64,000 bases of DNA from Hymenobacter sp. CRA2 (lineage in GTDB: Bacteria > Bacteroidota > Bacteroidia > Cytophagales > Hymenobacteraceae): positions 124,001 through 188,000 of the forward strand of contig NZ_MVBC01000013.1 of NCBI RefSeq assembly GCF_002007105.1, read 5' to 3'. Below the pieces are notes generated by a model. It was not told the origin of the DNA. It was given only the letters and a program-made list of their open reading frames with translations, and made no database searches. The number at the start of each line of letters is the position of its first letter. Within the stretch, counting starts at the first letter, position 1. A program made the translations under genes and the position numbers. This document shows positions 8,572 through 19,484 of this stretch, piece after piece.

Positions 8572-9456
8572 TTACTGGGCGGAGCTGGTGGCCGCCTGCG
8601 GCGAAATTTTCTTCACCAGGCCTTGCAGCACTTTGCCCGGGCCGCACTCCACAAATTCGGTGGCGTCGTCCTGCGTCATACGCTGCACCGATTGGGTCCA
8701 GCGCACGGGAGCGGTCAGCTGGCGGATGAGGTTCTGGCGGATTTCGTCCGGGTCGGTGTGCGGGGCCGCGTCCACGTTCTGGTACACCGGGCAGCGGCCG
8801 GCGCTGAAGGTGGTGCGCCCGATGGCCTCGGCCAGCGCCGCTTCCGCCGATTGCATCAGCGGGGAGTGGAAAGCCCCCCCCACCGGCAGGGGCAGGGCGC
8901 GCTTGGCGCCGGCGGCTTTCATGGCTTCGCAGGCCTGCTCGATACCGGCCTTGGAACCGCTGATAACCAGCTGGCCGGGACAGTTGTAGTTGGCGGCTAC
9001 TACCACATTGCCGCCCTGGGTGATTTCCTGGCAGATGCGCTCCACCACCGCGTCGTCGAGGCCGAGGATGGCGGCCATGGTGCCGGGCTGCTCTTCGCAG
9101 GCGGACTGCATGGCCTGAGCCCGGCGAGCCACCAGCGGCAGCGCGTCCTCAAACTTCAGTACGCCCGCCGCCACCAGCGCCGAAAATTCGCCGAGCGAAT
9201 GCCCCGCTACCATATCGGGCTGCAGGCCGGGCGTGGTCACGAACTGCGCCACCGAGTGCACGAAAATGGCCGGCTGCGTCACGTCGGTGCGGCGCAGGTC
9301 TTCGTCGGAGCCGGTAAACATGATGTCGGTGAGCGAGAAACCCAGGATGTCGTTGGCCTGCGCCATCAGGCGCTGAGCCTCGGGGTGCTGCTCAAACAAG
9401 TCGCGGCCCATGCCGGTAAACTGGCTGCCCTGGCCGGGAAATACTACTGCTTTCAT
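8572..9456 (-). CDS. fabD: Malonyl-CoA:ACP transacylase
   Basis: 294 residues. FabD loads malonate onto acyl carrier protein for fatty-acid synthesis. The N-terminal FPGQGSQ loop, the nucleophile motif GHSLGEFSAL (catalytic Ser), the QPAIFVHS helix and the GGAFHSPLM motif with the catalytic His are all present. The start MKAVVFPGQGSQ at 9456 is the family N-terminus; a 12-residue upstream extension is not conserved in character. No other fab gene is adjacent. Confidence 0.95.
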   Translation of the reverse strand: MKAVVFPGQGSQFTGMGRDLFEQHPEAQRLMAQANDILGFSLTDIMFTGSDEDLRRTDVTQPAIFVHSVAQFVTTPGLQPDMVAGHSLGEFSALVAAGVLKFEDALPLVARRAQAMQSACEEQPGTMAAILGLDDAVVERICQEITQGGNVVVAANYNCPGQLVISGSKAGIEQACEAMKAAGAKRALPLPVGGAFHSPLMQSAEAALAEAIGRTTFSAGRCPVYQNVDAAPHTDPDEIRQNLIRQLTAPVRWTQSVQRMTQDDATEFVECGPGKVLQGLVKKISPQAATSSAQ

Positions 9457-9632
9457 CGAGGAAGTCGGTGGGATAATGCGTTGCGGACTCAATCTACGCC
9501 TCAGCCAGCGGTTGGCCGGCCGAAACGGGCCGCAAGGTGCGCAATGAAGCCTTTACGCGCAAAATCGGGCTGCTGCTTCTGGCTTTATCGTCATGCCGTT
9601 CGCTCAAGCCAAGTGCTGAGTTAAGCCAACAA

Positions 9633-9664
9633 AAAAGGGCCGTCGACGCATCGACGGCCCTTTT
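9633..9664 (-). terminator. Rho-independent terminator of the type IX-secreted protein gene
   Basis: A 14-base perfect stem (9633-9646 with 9651-9664) with a CGCA tetraloop, flanked by runs of A on the left that give a U-tract on the minus strand. It lies 20 bases past the stop of the 9685-12540 gene. Confidence 0.85.
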
Positions 9665-9684
9665 CCTTTGTCAGCGCAACCGGT

Positions 9685-12540
9685 TTAGCGCATTACCTCC
9701 AGCCAGCCTTTGTAAGAGCGGACGGTACGCTTCAGGTTGTTGAACTCTACCTCAATCAGGTAGTAGTAAGTGCCCGCCGAAGCTTTGGCGCCGCCGTCGC
9801 GGCCTTCGCCGCTCCGGACCCCGCCGCCGTCCCACAGGGTCAGGTCAGCTGCGGCGTTGCCTTCGTATACTTTCACACCCCAGCGGTTGAAGATCTGCAC
9901 CTTGGCCCGGGTGATGGGCGTGGCAAAAATCGGGCGGAATGTGTCGTTCGAGCCGTCGCCGTTGGGCGTGAAGATATTCGGCAGCACAAACACCTCGCAG
10001 TTGTCCTGGCACTCGATGTTGCTTTGCACGCTGCTCTGCCCCGTCGAATCCACTGCCACCACGGCGTAGCAGCCGGCGGCCGAGGTCAGGTTGCGGTGCA
10101 CGAAGCTGCGCACCGGCGTACGGCCGATTTCGGTGAACTGCCCGTCCTGCGTGGGGCTGTAGAGCACCCGGTAGAAGGCGATGTTGCGGCCGCAGTCAGC
10201 GGGCGTATTACCCAGGACCCAAGTCAGTCGGTTATCATACAGAGCTTGGCGGCCCCGCGGCAGGCTGGTGGCCACGCTGTCGCAGTTGATGGGGCGCAGC
10301 GTCAGGATGGGCGGGCATGGAATGGAGGCCAAAGCCACGCACCGCACTTGGCTGAGGTTGATCAGGTTGGTGGGCAGGTTGGCGGCGCCGTAGGTGCCGT
10401 TGGTTTCCACGTAGTAGCAGTACGTCTGGTTTTTGCGCAGCGGTACGGCCGCGGTGCCTCGGTCGGTAAAGGTGCCGCCGTTGCGGGTAGCCACCGTGTC
10501 GCCGATGAGCACAAACGTAGTCGAGCCCGGGTCACGGCGGAAGATGCGCGTACGCTGACGGCTGTTGTCCCAGGGCACGTTGTAGGTCCAGGTCAGCTTG
10601 ATGCTGTTGCCCAGGGCATTGGCTACCCCAGCCAGTCGTACGCTGCTCGCGGGCCCGGCCGTTTCGGTCAATACCGCCGAATTCGGCTGGCTCGATACGT
10701 TGCTGAAGAACTCCAGCCGGTAAGTGTAGGCTTTGTTCTCAGTATCAAGGTTGCCATCCACGTACACCGTATCATTCAGGTTCGAGAACGTGCGCACCAG
10801 CGTATAGCCGTTGGTAGCCGGGTTCTGCGTTTCGCCGCGGAAGAGGCGGTAGCCGACGGGTGGGGTAAAGCCGGAGGTGCTGAACGGCTTGGTCCACTTC
10901 ACCGTGATTTGGCCGGTGGTAGCGTCGGTGCGGTCGACGGTGACGTTGGTGAAGAGGGCGGCGCGTCCCTGCAGGGTGACGCAGGCTTCGCGCGAGGCCA
11001 GGCTGGCCCCGCCGGCCGGGCGGGGAAACTCGGCGTAGATGCGGTAGCAGTAGGTCTTGCCCCGGTCCAGCCCGCGCCCGGCGTTGTCGTCGAGGAAGGT
11101 CTGCAGGTTGGCCGCCACCGTGCCCACCTGCACGTAGCCCGCGCTGGCCGGGATGCCCACGTCGCAGGCCCCCGACGGGTTCCAGGTGGACGGGTTCTCC
11201 TTGCGGTAGATCAGCAGCCGCGAAGCGTTCTGGCACACGTACCGGTCCCACGTCAGCTGCACCGTGCTGCCCTGCGCCGCGGCCCGCAGGTTCGTCGGCG
11301 GCGGGCCCACCACCGTGATGCGCCACGGCCGCTCGTCAATCAGCACCGGCCCGCTCGTGGGCTGGTCTTCGGCCTTGAACACGACTTGGGTCGGATCGGT
11401 CGCGACGTCGGAGCAGCTCGTCGACCACGTGAACACGCCCTCGGCGCGCCCAGCTTGGTTAACCGTTTGGCGGAAGGTGGCCGGCGGGAAAATACCGCCG
11501 TACGCCGTCAGCCGAATAGCATTGTTGTCCGGGTCGGTGGCCCGAATCGTGCGCGTGATAGTAGTACCTGCTACCACGCACGTATCACGCGGTACAATCA
11601 CCAGTGGCCGCTGGTTAGCCGTGGCAAATACGGTCACCTGCATGTCGCGCAGCACTTCCCCGATCTTGCGCCTGCCGCCGTTGGCGTCGCGCCGCCATTC
11701 CTCTACCACAAAGGCCACGTTGTAGTCGCCGAGCAGCCCCGGCGAGTTCCACACCATCTGCCCCGTGACCACGCTCAGGTCCAGCACGGCGTTATTGCCG
11801 GGTTGGCCAACGGGCGGCCCGGGGTAAGCAACCTGCGTGCCTTGAAAGCTCGGGTCATCGGGAAACAGGTAGCCCGGCAGGTTGGTCGGCTGCGGCCGGT
11901 TGCCGCCGGGGTTGATGGTGCCCTGCACGCCGCGCGGGTCGTACTGGCAGATGCGCAGCTTGTAGGCTAGTGAGTCGCCATCGGCATCGGAAGCGGCCGG
12001 GTTGTGCAGGAATACCTGCGCCCGCGCCGCCCGGTCGACAGCCGGTGCGTTGAGCACTGGCGAACGGTTCACCCCCAGCGTCGGGTCGATGGTGATGAGC
12101 GTGTAGATATAAAAGTTGCGCTGGTCGGACGAGGGTACGTTTCGGATGCCGGTAGCGCGGTTTTCGCCGATAAAAGCCACTGTGTACCGCCCCGGAGCAT
12201 TATAAGTATGCTCGAAGTAGTACACGTTGCGGTTGATATTGTTGCCGATGTTGGTGCCACGCCCGCCCTGCCGAAACACGGTCGCATTGGTCCCGTCACC
12301 GAAGAAAATAACCTCGTCGTTTTTTGCGTCGGCGGGCGAAGTCAAATCCGTATAGGTAATCATCTTAAAAAAGATGCGCAACGGATTTCGCCCCGCAGTC
12401 GTGTCGGACTTGGCCTGAATGTCGCCGGCCCGGATGTGCGTGGCCCAGGCCGCGGGGGCGGTCAACAGCACCAGGACCAATAAGAACGCCAGACTGGCCA
12501 AGCTACGTTTGGCTGAGTCGCGGAGTAATGGAAATGTCAT
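9685..12540 (-). CDS. Large secreted Fn3-domain protein with type IX (type B, CHU_C) sorting domain
   Basis: 951-residue exported protein. A signal peptide covers about residues 1-33 (hydrophobic core, cleavage near AWA-T). An N-terminal region with PKD/cadherin-like sequence (FFGDGT, YFEHTYNAPGRYTVAF, HNPAASDADGDSL) is followed by at least three fibronectin type III-like repeats between about 410 and 840. The last about 95 residues are a gliding-motility-associated C-terminal domain: LPNIFTPNGDGSNDTF, then IFNRWGVKVYEG, ending SYKGWLEVMR. In Bacteroidota this domain directs export through the type IX secretion system and attachment to, or release from, the cell surface. The binding partner is unknown; an adhesin or surface scaffold is likely. 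It stands alone with its own terminator. Confidence 0.9.
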   Translation of the reverse strand: MTFPLLRDSAKRSLASLAFLLVLVLLTAPAAWATHIRAGDIQAKSDTTAGRNPLRIFFKMITYTDLTSPADAKNDEVIFFGDGTNATVFRQGGRGTNIGNNINRNVYYFEHTYNAPGRYTVAFIGENRATGIRNVPSSDQRNFYIYTLITIDPTLGVNRSPVLNAPAVDRAARAQVFLHNPAASDADGDSLAYKLRICQYDPRGVQGTINPGGNRPQPTNLPGYLFPDDPSFQGTQVAYPGPPVGQPGNNAVLDLSVVTGQMVWNSPGLLGDYNVAFVVEEWRRDANGGRRKIGEVLRDMQVTVFATANQRPLVIVPRDTCVVAGTTITRTIRATDPDNNAIRLTAYGGIFPPATFRQTVNQAGRAEGVFTWSTSCSDVATDPTQVVFKAEDQPTSGPVLIDERPWRITVVGPPPTNLRAAAQGSTVQLTWDRYVCQNASRLLIYRKENPSTWNPSGACDVGIPASAGYVQVGTVAANLQTFLDDNAGRGLDRGKTYCYRIYAEFPRPAGGASLASREACVTLQGRAALFTNVTVDRTDATTGQITVKWTKPFSTSGFTPPVGYRLFRGETQNPATNGYTLVRTFSNLNDTVYVDGNLDTENKAYTYRLEFFSNVSSQPNSAVLTETAGPASSVRLAGVANALGNSIKLTWTYNVPWDNSRQRTRIFRRDPGSTTFVLIGDTVATRNGGTFTDRGTAAVPLRKNQTYCYYVETNGTYGAANLPTNLINLSQVRCVALASIPCPPILTLRPINCDSVATSLPRGRQALYDNRLTWVLGNTPADCGRNIAFYRVLYSPTQDGQFTEIGRTPVRSFVHRNLTSAAGCYAVVAVDSTGQSSVQSNIECQDNCEVFVLPNIFTPNGDGSNDTFRPIFATPITRAKVQIFNRWGVKVYEGNAAADLTLWDGGGVRSGEGRDGGAKASAGTYYYLIEVEFNNLKRTVRSYKGWLEVMR

Positions 12541-12716
12541 ACAGCTAGACGGTTAGGAAGCGTCGGCGGGAGCAGCAAAAGGTGGGGAAAAACCAGATAA
12601 CAACCTAACAAAAACCGTACGCAAACGGTTGCGTAGGAGGCATCATCCGTGTAACGGCAAGCAGGGCAGCCTGGTTCACCTGCAAGCTCGTGGGTTTTGG
12701 GTGACGCACAAGTGAA

Positions 12717-12747
12717 TTGTTTCATAGCAGGTCGGCCCGTACCTTTG
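12717..12747 (+). promoter_or_regulatory. Bacteroidota promoter of the sdh operon
   Basis: TTG at 12717-12719 (-33 element), a 20-base spacer, then TACCTTTG at 12740-12747, an exact match to the -7 consensus TAnnTTTG. Transcription would start about 5 bases later, giving a leader of about 35 bases to the sdhC ATG at 12788. Confidence 0.75.
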
Positions 12748-12787
12748 ACCAGTACAATCGACCTTTTTCTCACCCTTCCGTTCACCT

Positions 12788-13462
12788 ATGAGTTGGCTTA
12801 GCAACGCGCTTACCAGCAGCATTGGCCGCAAGATCATCATGGCCGTCACAGGACTTTTCCTGTGTTCGTTTCTGGTGATTCACTTGATTGGTAACCTCCA
12901 GTTGTTCAAGAACGACGGCGGCCAAGCTTTTAATGTGTATTCCCACTTCATGGGCACCAATCCCGTCATCCGAACCATCGAATGGGTTCTAGTGGCGGGA
13001 TTCGTGTTTCACATCTACGAGTCGATCATGCTCACCCGCCGCAACAAGGCAGCGCGGGGCCCGCAAGGCTACGTGGTCAACCACAACGAGCAGAATTCGC
13101 CCTGGCAGTCCCGCAATATGGGCATTCTGGGCACCATCATTCTGATCTTCCTGTTGATCCACTTGTACAACTTCTTCTACCGGGCCCGCTTCGGCGACCT
13201 GGATCCGGACATCAACAACAACGATGACTTGTACACGCTGGTTGTCAGCTCTTTCCACCAGTGGTGGTATGTGCTGCTGTACGTACTAGCGCAGATTGCC
13301 TTGGCTTACCACCTCATTCACGGTTTCAAGAGCGCGTTCCAGACGCTGGGCCTGACCCACCGCAAGTACACGCCCTTCATTACGTACTTCGGCTACGCCT
13401 TCTCCATCATCGTGTGTGCGGGCTTTGCGGTGATGCCGCTGTACTTCTTCTTCATCAAGTAA
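12788..13462 (+). CDS. sdhC: Succinate dehydrogenase/fumarate reductase cytochrome b subunit
   Basis: 224 residues with five membrane segments: the single large cytochrome b anchor used by Bacteroidota-type (b558-like) succinate:menaquinone oxidoreductases in place of separate SdhC and SdhD. Candidate heme-ligand His residues lie in membrane helices (VIHLIGN, VFHIYES, AYHLIHGFKS). It passes electrons from the SdhAB arm to menaquinone in the inner membrane. First gene of sdhCAB; the flavoprotein gene starts 21 bases after its stop. Confidence 0.95.
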   Translation: MSWLSNALTSSIGRKIIMAVTGLFLCSFLVIHLIGNLQLFKNDGGQAFNVYSHFMGTNPVIRTIEWVLVAGFVFHIYESIMLTRRNKAARGPQGYVVNHNEQNSPWQSRNMGILGTIILIFLLIHLYNFFYRARFGDLDPDINNNDDLYTLVVSSFHQWWYVLLYVLAQIALAYHLIHGFKSAFQTLGLTHRKYTPFITYFGYAFSIIVCAGFAVMPLYFFFIK

Positions 13463-13483
13463 CCTCACCAGTTTACATCCGAT

Positions 13484-15418
<1,935 letters not shown>

Positions 15419-15448
15419 TTTTAAAAGACCTTAGATGTAGACAGTAGA

Positions 15449-15530
15449 AGTGAGAGCCGCGCCCCGGCCGGGCTTCGCCAAGCTTACGCCGCCCCGACTC
15501 TCACCTCTCACTTCTCGCGTCTCACTTCTC
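15449..15530. repeat. GAAGTGAGAG inverted/direct repeats between sdhA and sdhB
   Basis: GAAGTGAGAG (15449-15458) is matched by its complement at 15505-15514, and TCTCACTTCTC recurs at 15520-15530. They fill most of an unusual 121-base spacer inside an operon that otherwise has a 21-base gap. The tract can form a stem-loop and may tune or process the mRNA. Confidence 0.55.
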
Positions 15531-15539
15531 AATAAGAAA

Positions 15540-16325
15540 ATGGCTGGAAGTAACCCCAATGCCAAACCCTTAAACCTCACGCTGAAGGTGTGGCGGCAGA
15601 AAAACCGCAACACCAACGGCCAGATGGTGGATTACCAGGTGCGGGACATTTCGCAGGAGATGTCGTTCCTGGAAATGCTGGACGTGCTGAACGAAGACCT
15701 GCTGCGCAAAGGCGAAGAGCCGGTTGCCTTCGACCACGACTGCCGCGAAGGCATTTGTGGCTCGTGCAACCTGTTCATCAACGGCCGTGCCCACGGCCCG
15801 GAGCCGGGCACGACGACCTGCCAGCTGCACATGCGCAAGTTCAACGACGGTGACACCATCACCATCGAGCCCTGGCGCGCTGAGGCCTTCCCCGTCAACA
15901 AGGACCTGTCGGTGGACCGCTCGGCCTTCGACCGCATCATCCAGGCGGGCGGCTACGTGTCGGTAAACACCGGCGGCGTGCCCGACGCTAACGAAATTCC
16001 GATTCCGAAGTCGATTGCCGACCAGGCGTTCGACGCGGCTACCTGCATCGGCTGCGGCGCTTGCGTAGCAGCCTGCAAAAACGCTTCGGCGATGCTGTTC
16101 GTTTCGGCCAAGGTGTCGCAGCTGGCACTGCTGCCCCAGGGCCAGGTGGAACGCAAGCAGCGCGTGGAAAACATGGTGGCTCAGATGGACAAGGAAGGCT
16201 TCGGCGCTTGCACCAACATCGGCTCGTGCGCCGCGGAGTGCCCGGTGGGCATCTCGCTGGAGAACATTGCCATCCTCAACCGCGAATTCCTCGCTGCTAA
16301 GGCTACCTCGAATAACCTTGCCTAG
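15540..16325 (+). CDS. sdhB: Succinate dehydrogenase/fumarate reductase iron-sulfur subunit
   Basis: 261 residues. An N-terminal plant-type ferredoxin domain holds the [2Fe-2S] cluster ([10 protein letters not shown], then a distal Cys in TTCQLH). The C-terminal domain has the [11 protein letters not shown] motif and [15 protein letters not shown] for the [4Fe-4S] and [3Fe-4S] clusters. It relays electrons from FAD to the cytochrome b anchor. The ATG at 15540 (MAGSNPNAK) is chosen; upstream in-frame sequence is the spacer repeat. It is followed by a strong terminator. Confidence 0.95.
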   Translation: MAGSNPNAKPLNLTLKVWRQKNRNTNGQMVDYQVRDISQEMSFLEMLDVLNEDLLRKGEEPVAFDHDCREGICGSCNLFINGRAHGPEPGTTTCQLHMRKFNDGDTITIEPWRAEAFPVNKDLSVDRSAFDRIIQAGGYVSVNTGGVPDANEIPIPKSIADQAFDAATCIGCGACVAACKNASAMLFVSAKVSQLALLPQGQVERKQRVENMVAQMDKEGFGACTNIGSCAAECPVGISLENIAILNREFLAAKATSNNLA

Positions 16326-16347
16326 GGTTTCGTGGTTTGAACAACAC

Positions 16348-16382
16348 AAAAAAAGCGAACCGGGTAGCCGGTTCGCTTTTTT
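16348..16382 (+). terminator. Rho-independent terminator of sdhCAB
   Basis: The stem GCGAACCGG (16355-16363) with its complement at 16368-16376 and a 4-base loop is extended by an A-run on the left and a T-run on the right: a textbook terminator 23 bases past the sdhB stop. Confidence 0.9.
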
Positions 16383-16473
16383 GTTTGTGCGTTGCCTAGA
16401 ATTGGGAAGTAAGAACGATGCCGGCCGTACCTAATTCGTCTTAATGCTCAATTTTTAATTATTACTTTCTCCG

Positions 16474-17001
16474 ATGATAACCATCGTTGCCGGCACCAAC
16501 CGGCGCAACTCGCGCGCCCGCCGCATCAGCGACCTGTACGCCGCTCAATTGCGGGAATTCGGTGCTGATTCCCGGATTCTGGACCTGGCAGACCTGCCCG
16601 CCGACTTCACAGCTACCGCCCTCTACGACAATGCCGGTCTGCACCCCGAGTTCAACCAGCTGGTGAGCCTGGCCAGCGACGCGGACAAGCTCGTGTTTGT
16701 GGTGCCCGAATACAATTGTTCTTATCCCGGGGTGCTCAAAGCCTTCATTGATGGCCTCCCCTACCCGGGCGGCATCCGCAACAAAAAGGCGGCACTGGTT
16801 GGCTTGTCATCGGGCACGCAAGGCGGCCTGCTGGCCCTGAGTCATCTCACCGATGTGCTGATGTATCTGGGCACGGCGGTGCTCCCCCTGCGCGTGCGCC
16901 TGCCCACCATCGAGGCTTCCCTTACGACTACGGGCCAACTTAACAATCCGCTATTTGAGCAACTGATACGGGAACAGGCAGAGCAGTTCTTGCAGTTCTG
17001 A
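16474..17001 (+). CDS. NADPH-dependent FMN reductase family protein
   Basis: 175-residue flavodoxin-like quinone/azo/chromate-type reductase. The N-terminal phosphate loop GTNRRNSRARR and the FVVPEYNCSYPGVLKAFID motif (FMN-binding and dimer contact) are characteristic. It reduces flavin or quinone-like acceptors with NAD(P)H in the cytoplasm; the physiological substrate is unknown. Length is normal for the family. The ATG at 16474 gives MITIVAGTNRR directly before the P-loop. Confidence 0.9.
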   Translation: MITIVAGTNRRNSRARRISDLYAAQLREFGADSRILDLADLPADFTATALYDNAGLHPEFNQLVSLASDADKLVFVVPEYNCSYPGVLKAFIDGLPYPGGIRNKKAALVGLSSGTQGGLLALSHLTDVLMYLGTAVLPLRVRLPTIEASLTTTGQLNNPLFEQLIREQAEQFLQF

Positions 17002-17095
17002 AGTTCCCGGTCGGTCTGCGCGGACAAAGTCTGTGTTTGTTGGGGTGAAACCTATGCCGGAAAGCTATATTTAGGCGGCTTAACCCTTACCACGC

Positions 17096-17464
17096 GTGCA
17101 AAAGTGCTTGGCCATCTGCCTTACCTTGCTCATCCTGCTGCAGTCGTTCAGCCGGGAGCTGCTGGTAATGGATTACGCCTTGCACAAGGAGCGTATCACG
17201 CAGCTGTTTTGCGTGAACAAGGACAAGCCTCAGCTGCACTGCAACGGCAAGTGCCATTTGCGCCGGCAGCTGGCGCAATCAGCAGCGGAGAAGAAAACCC
17301 CGGACCGCGCCACTAAACTCAAACTTGACGCGGCCCTAGTACCCACCCGGCTGGTGTTTACGCCCGCAGTAGTGGTTTTGGCGTCAGCTGAGTATGCCGT
17401 CCTGGTTGGGTCGAAGTATGGGCACGAAGCGCCGAGCGGTATTTTCCGCCCGCCGGTAAGCTGA
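17096..17464 (+). CDS. Small Cys-containing membrane/exported protein, metal-locus associated
   Basis: 122 residues starting at GTG. An N-terminal hydrophobic segment (CLAICLTLLILLQSFS) is followed by a conserved-looking block LFCVNKDKPQLHCNGKCHLRRQL at about 40-63 with three Cys and two His, then a variable tail with a second hydrophobic patch (about 92-106). Bacteroidota carry many short proteins with this NKDKP...CNGKCHL signature; I know no function for them. The Cys/His block suggests metal binding or a redox role, and the next gene (69 bases on) is a copper-protein homologue, which supports a metal link. A TATATTTA box at 17067-17074 could be a weak -7 element. Confidence 0.65.
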   Translation: MQKCLAICLTLLILLQSFSRELLVMDYALHKERITQLFCVNKDKPQLHCNGKCHLRRQLAQSAAEKKTPDRATKLKLDAALVPTRLVFTPAVVVLASAEYAVLVGSKYGHEAPSGIFRPPVS

Positions 17465-17532
17465 GCCTGAACGTTGGGCTGCCCGTCAGCATCCAGGCGC
17501 CCCCTGCTTACCTTCCACCCAGCTTTCCACCC

Positions 17533-18312
17533 ATGACTTTCCGTACGCTTTCTTCCTGTTCCGCTGCCATTTTGTGCGCAGCCACTGCCTTGCTCTTCAC
17601 GGCCTGCGACGACGATAACGAGACGCCCGCGAAGGGCAAGCTCAACGTTGAATTCGAGAACGTGGCCGGTAGCCAGCCGCTGAACTTTGGCAGCACGTAT
17701 ACCACGGCCGCCGGTGACCCGTTCACCGTGAGCAAATTCAATTACTACATTTCCAACATCAAGCTGACCAAAACCGACGGCACTGAGTGGGCCGAGCGGG
17801 AAAGCTACCACTTGGTGAAGCAAGCCGACGCCGGCTCGCGCAGCTTTCAGCTAACGGACATTCCGGCGGGTGAGTACAAAAAGCTGACCTTCACCATCGG
17901 CGTCGACAGCGCCCGCAACGTGTCGGGCGCGCAAACGGGCGCATTGGATCCGCTCAACGACATGTTCTGGACCTGGAGCACGGGCTACGTGTTCCTGAAG
18001 ATGGAAGGCAACTCCCCGAAGTCACCGACGGGAAACCTGCAGTTCCACATCGGCGGCTTCCGTTCCCCCAACAACACTATTCGGACCGTGTCGCCGGGCA
18101 TGCCCGCGGGCGTTACCGTGCAGGTTACGGCCAAGAAAACGTCGGCAATTCACTTGCAGGCCGACGTGCTCAAGATGTTCACCGGCCCGAACCCCATTCA
18201 GTTTGCGCAGACGTCCAACACGGGTCACAGCTCGGACCCGAATTCGGTGAAAATTGCCGCTAACTACGCCGCGGGCATGTTTACCATTGCTCACGTGCGC
18301 GCCGGCGAGTAA
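17533..18312 (+). CDS. MbnP-like copper-binding lipoprotein
   Basis: 259 residues. The lipoprotein signal ends LLFTAC at about residue 25. The body is a beta-rich MbnP-family domain: LNVEFENVAGSQPLNFG, then FTVSKFNYYISNIKL, the QLTDIPAGEYKKLTFTIGVD block, and the Trp-rich MFWTWSTGYVFLKMEG near residues 142-157. In the characterised methanotroph MbnP, a partner di-heme enzyme (MbnH) oxidises a Trp to kynurenine, which helps bind copper. Here a di-heme peroxidase follows 12 bases after the stop, the same pairing. The role in this organism (periplasmic copper capture) is inferred; no methanobactin genes are seen. Confidence 0.85.
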   Translation: MTFRTLSSCSAAILCAATALLFTACDDDNETPAKGKLNVEFENVAGSQPLNFGSTYTTAAGDPFTVSKFNYYISNIKLTKTDGTEWAERESYHLVKQADAGSRSFQLTDIPAGEYKKLTFTIGVDSARNVSGAQTGALDPLNDMFWTWSTGYVFLKMEGNSPKSPTGNLQFHIGGFRSPNNTIRTVSPGMPAGVTVQVTAKKTSAIHLQADVLKMFTGPNPIQFAQTSNTGHSSDPNSVKIAANYAAGMFTIAHVRAGE

Positions 18313-18324
18313 AAGCCTTTGGCC

Positions 18325-19380
18325 ATGAAGCGTACCCGGACAGCCCCGTTGGCCGCCGTGCTGGCGGGGCTGCTCATGGCAGGGTGCCAGCCCGATGCCG
18401 ATGTGCAGCAGCCCGCCGAAGCGGTGCCGGGCAGCGTGCTGCCTGGCAATTTCCCCACGCCGGTGTACGCCCTGGAGCAGAACTCGCCTGACCGCGCGAC
18501 GTTCGAGTTGGGCCGCCGCCTTTTTTACGACAAGCGGCTGTCGGGCGACGGTACGGTAGCCTGTAGCTCGTGCCATCTGCAGCCAGCGGCCTTTGCCGAC
18601 CCTGGCCGAGCTTTCAGCACCGGGGTGCAGGGCCGATTGGGGACGCGCAATACCCCGCCGCTGCAAAACCTGCGCTGGCGCCGCACCTTGCTGTGGGACG
18701 GTGGCGCTTCCAACCTGGAAGTTATGCCGCTGGCGCCGCTCACCAATCCCCTGGAAATGGACGGTTCGCTGGCTGGGGCCCTGCAAACGCTCAACGCCGA
18801 TGCCTACTACCGCCGCCGGTTTGCCGCCGTGTACGGCGAGGGGCCGATAAACTCCCAGCAGTTTTTGCGGGCGCTGGCACAGTATCTGGCCGGCCTCACT
18901 TCGGCCAATAGCCGCTACGACCATTACGTGCGCCGTGAAGGCGGCGCGTTCGATGCCACCGAGCTGCGCGGCCTGGCTATTTTTCGCGCCAACTGCGCCA
19001 GCTGCCACGCCACGGATCTGTTTACCGACGAGTCGTTTCGCAACAACGGCCTGGACCGTAGCTTTCCCGCCGACTCCGGCCGGGCCCATATTACTGGCCG
19101 CCGCGGCGAACGAGGCCTGTTCAAAGTCCCCAGCCTGCGCAACGTGGCCCTGACAGCCCCCTACATGCACGACGGCCGTTTCCCAACGCTCGGCGCCGTG
19201 CTGGCGCATTACGACCACGGCGTAGTGGAATCGGCGACCCTTGACCCGGCTTTGCGCCGCCCGGACGGCTCCCTCGGCATTCCGCTTTCAGCCCAGCAGC
19301 AAGCCGAGTTGCTGGCTTTCCTGCAAACCCTCACCGATGAACCATTGCTGACCAACCCGCAGCTAGGCCCACCGCAGTAA
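18325..19380 (+). CDS. Di-heme cytochrome c peroxidase/MbnH-like lipoprotein
   Basis: 351 residues. Lipobox LLMAGC at about residue 20. Two CxxCH heme c sites, CSSCH in the N-terminal half and CASCH in the C-terminal half, plus the family blocks ELGRRLFYDKRLS, NTPPLQNL, LLWDGG.SNLE and LRNVALTAPYMHDGRF. The MauG/CcpA superfamily uses H2O2 either for detoxification or to modify a partner protein. Next to an MbnP gene, the second is likelier: oxidation of the MbnP Trp. Which residue is the distal ligand of the high-spin heme cannot be settled by eye. The ATG at 18325 is preferred to an upstream TTG because it begins the lipoprotein signal. Confidence 0.9.
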   Translation: MKRTRTAPLAAVLAGLLMAGCQPDADVQQPAEAVPGSVLPGNFPTPVYALEQNSPDRATFELGRRLFYDKRLSGDGTVACSSCHLQPAAFADPGRAFSTGVQGRLGTRNTPPLQNLRWRRTLLWDGGASNLEVMPLAPLTNPLEMDGSLAGALQTLNADAYYRRRFAAVYGEGPINSQQFLRALAQYLAGLTSANSRYDHYVRREGGAFDATELRGLAIFRANCASCHATDLFTDESFRNNGLDRSFPADSGRAHITGRRGERGLFKVPSLRNVALTAPYMHDGRFPTLGAVLAHYDHGVVESATLDPALRRPDGSLGIPLSAQQQAELLAFLQTLTDEPLLTNPQLGPPQ

Positions 19381-19484
19381 CGTCGCTTGCGGCGAGTTGA
19401 GCGGGGTTGAACTGCTAAGTCAACCCAGTGGTTTCCTATTGAAAAGCAGTATTTTCAGCCCACCACCCTCTCTACCCCGTACCC

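Noticed and set aside
10024-11970. A 648-codon open frame on the plus strand
   Set aside because: It is antisense to the Fn3/type IX-secreted gene, whose domains and signal peptide are clear; the translation is Gly/Arg/His/Val-rich with no motif, as expected from a GC-rich opposite strand.
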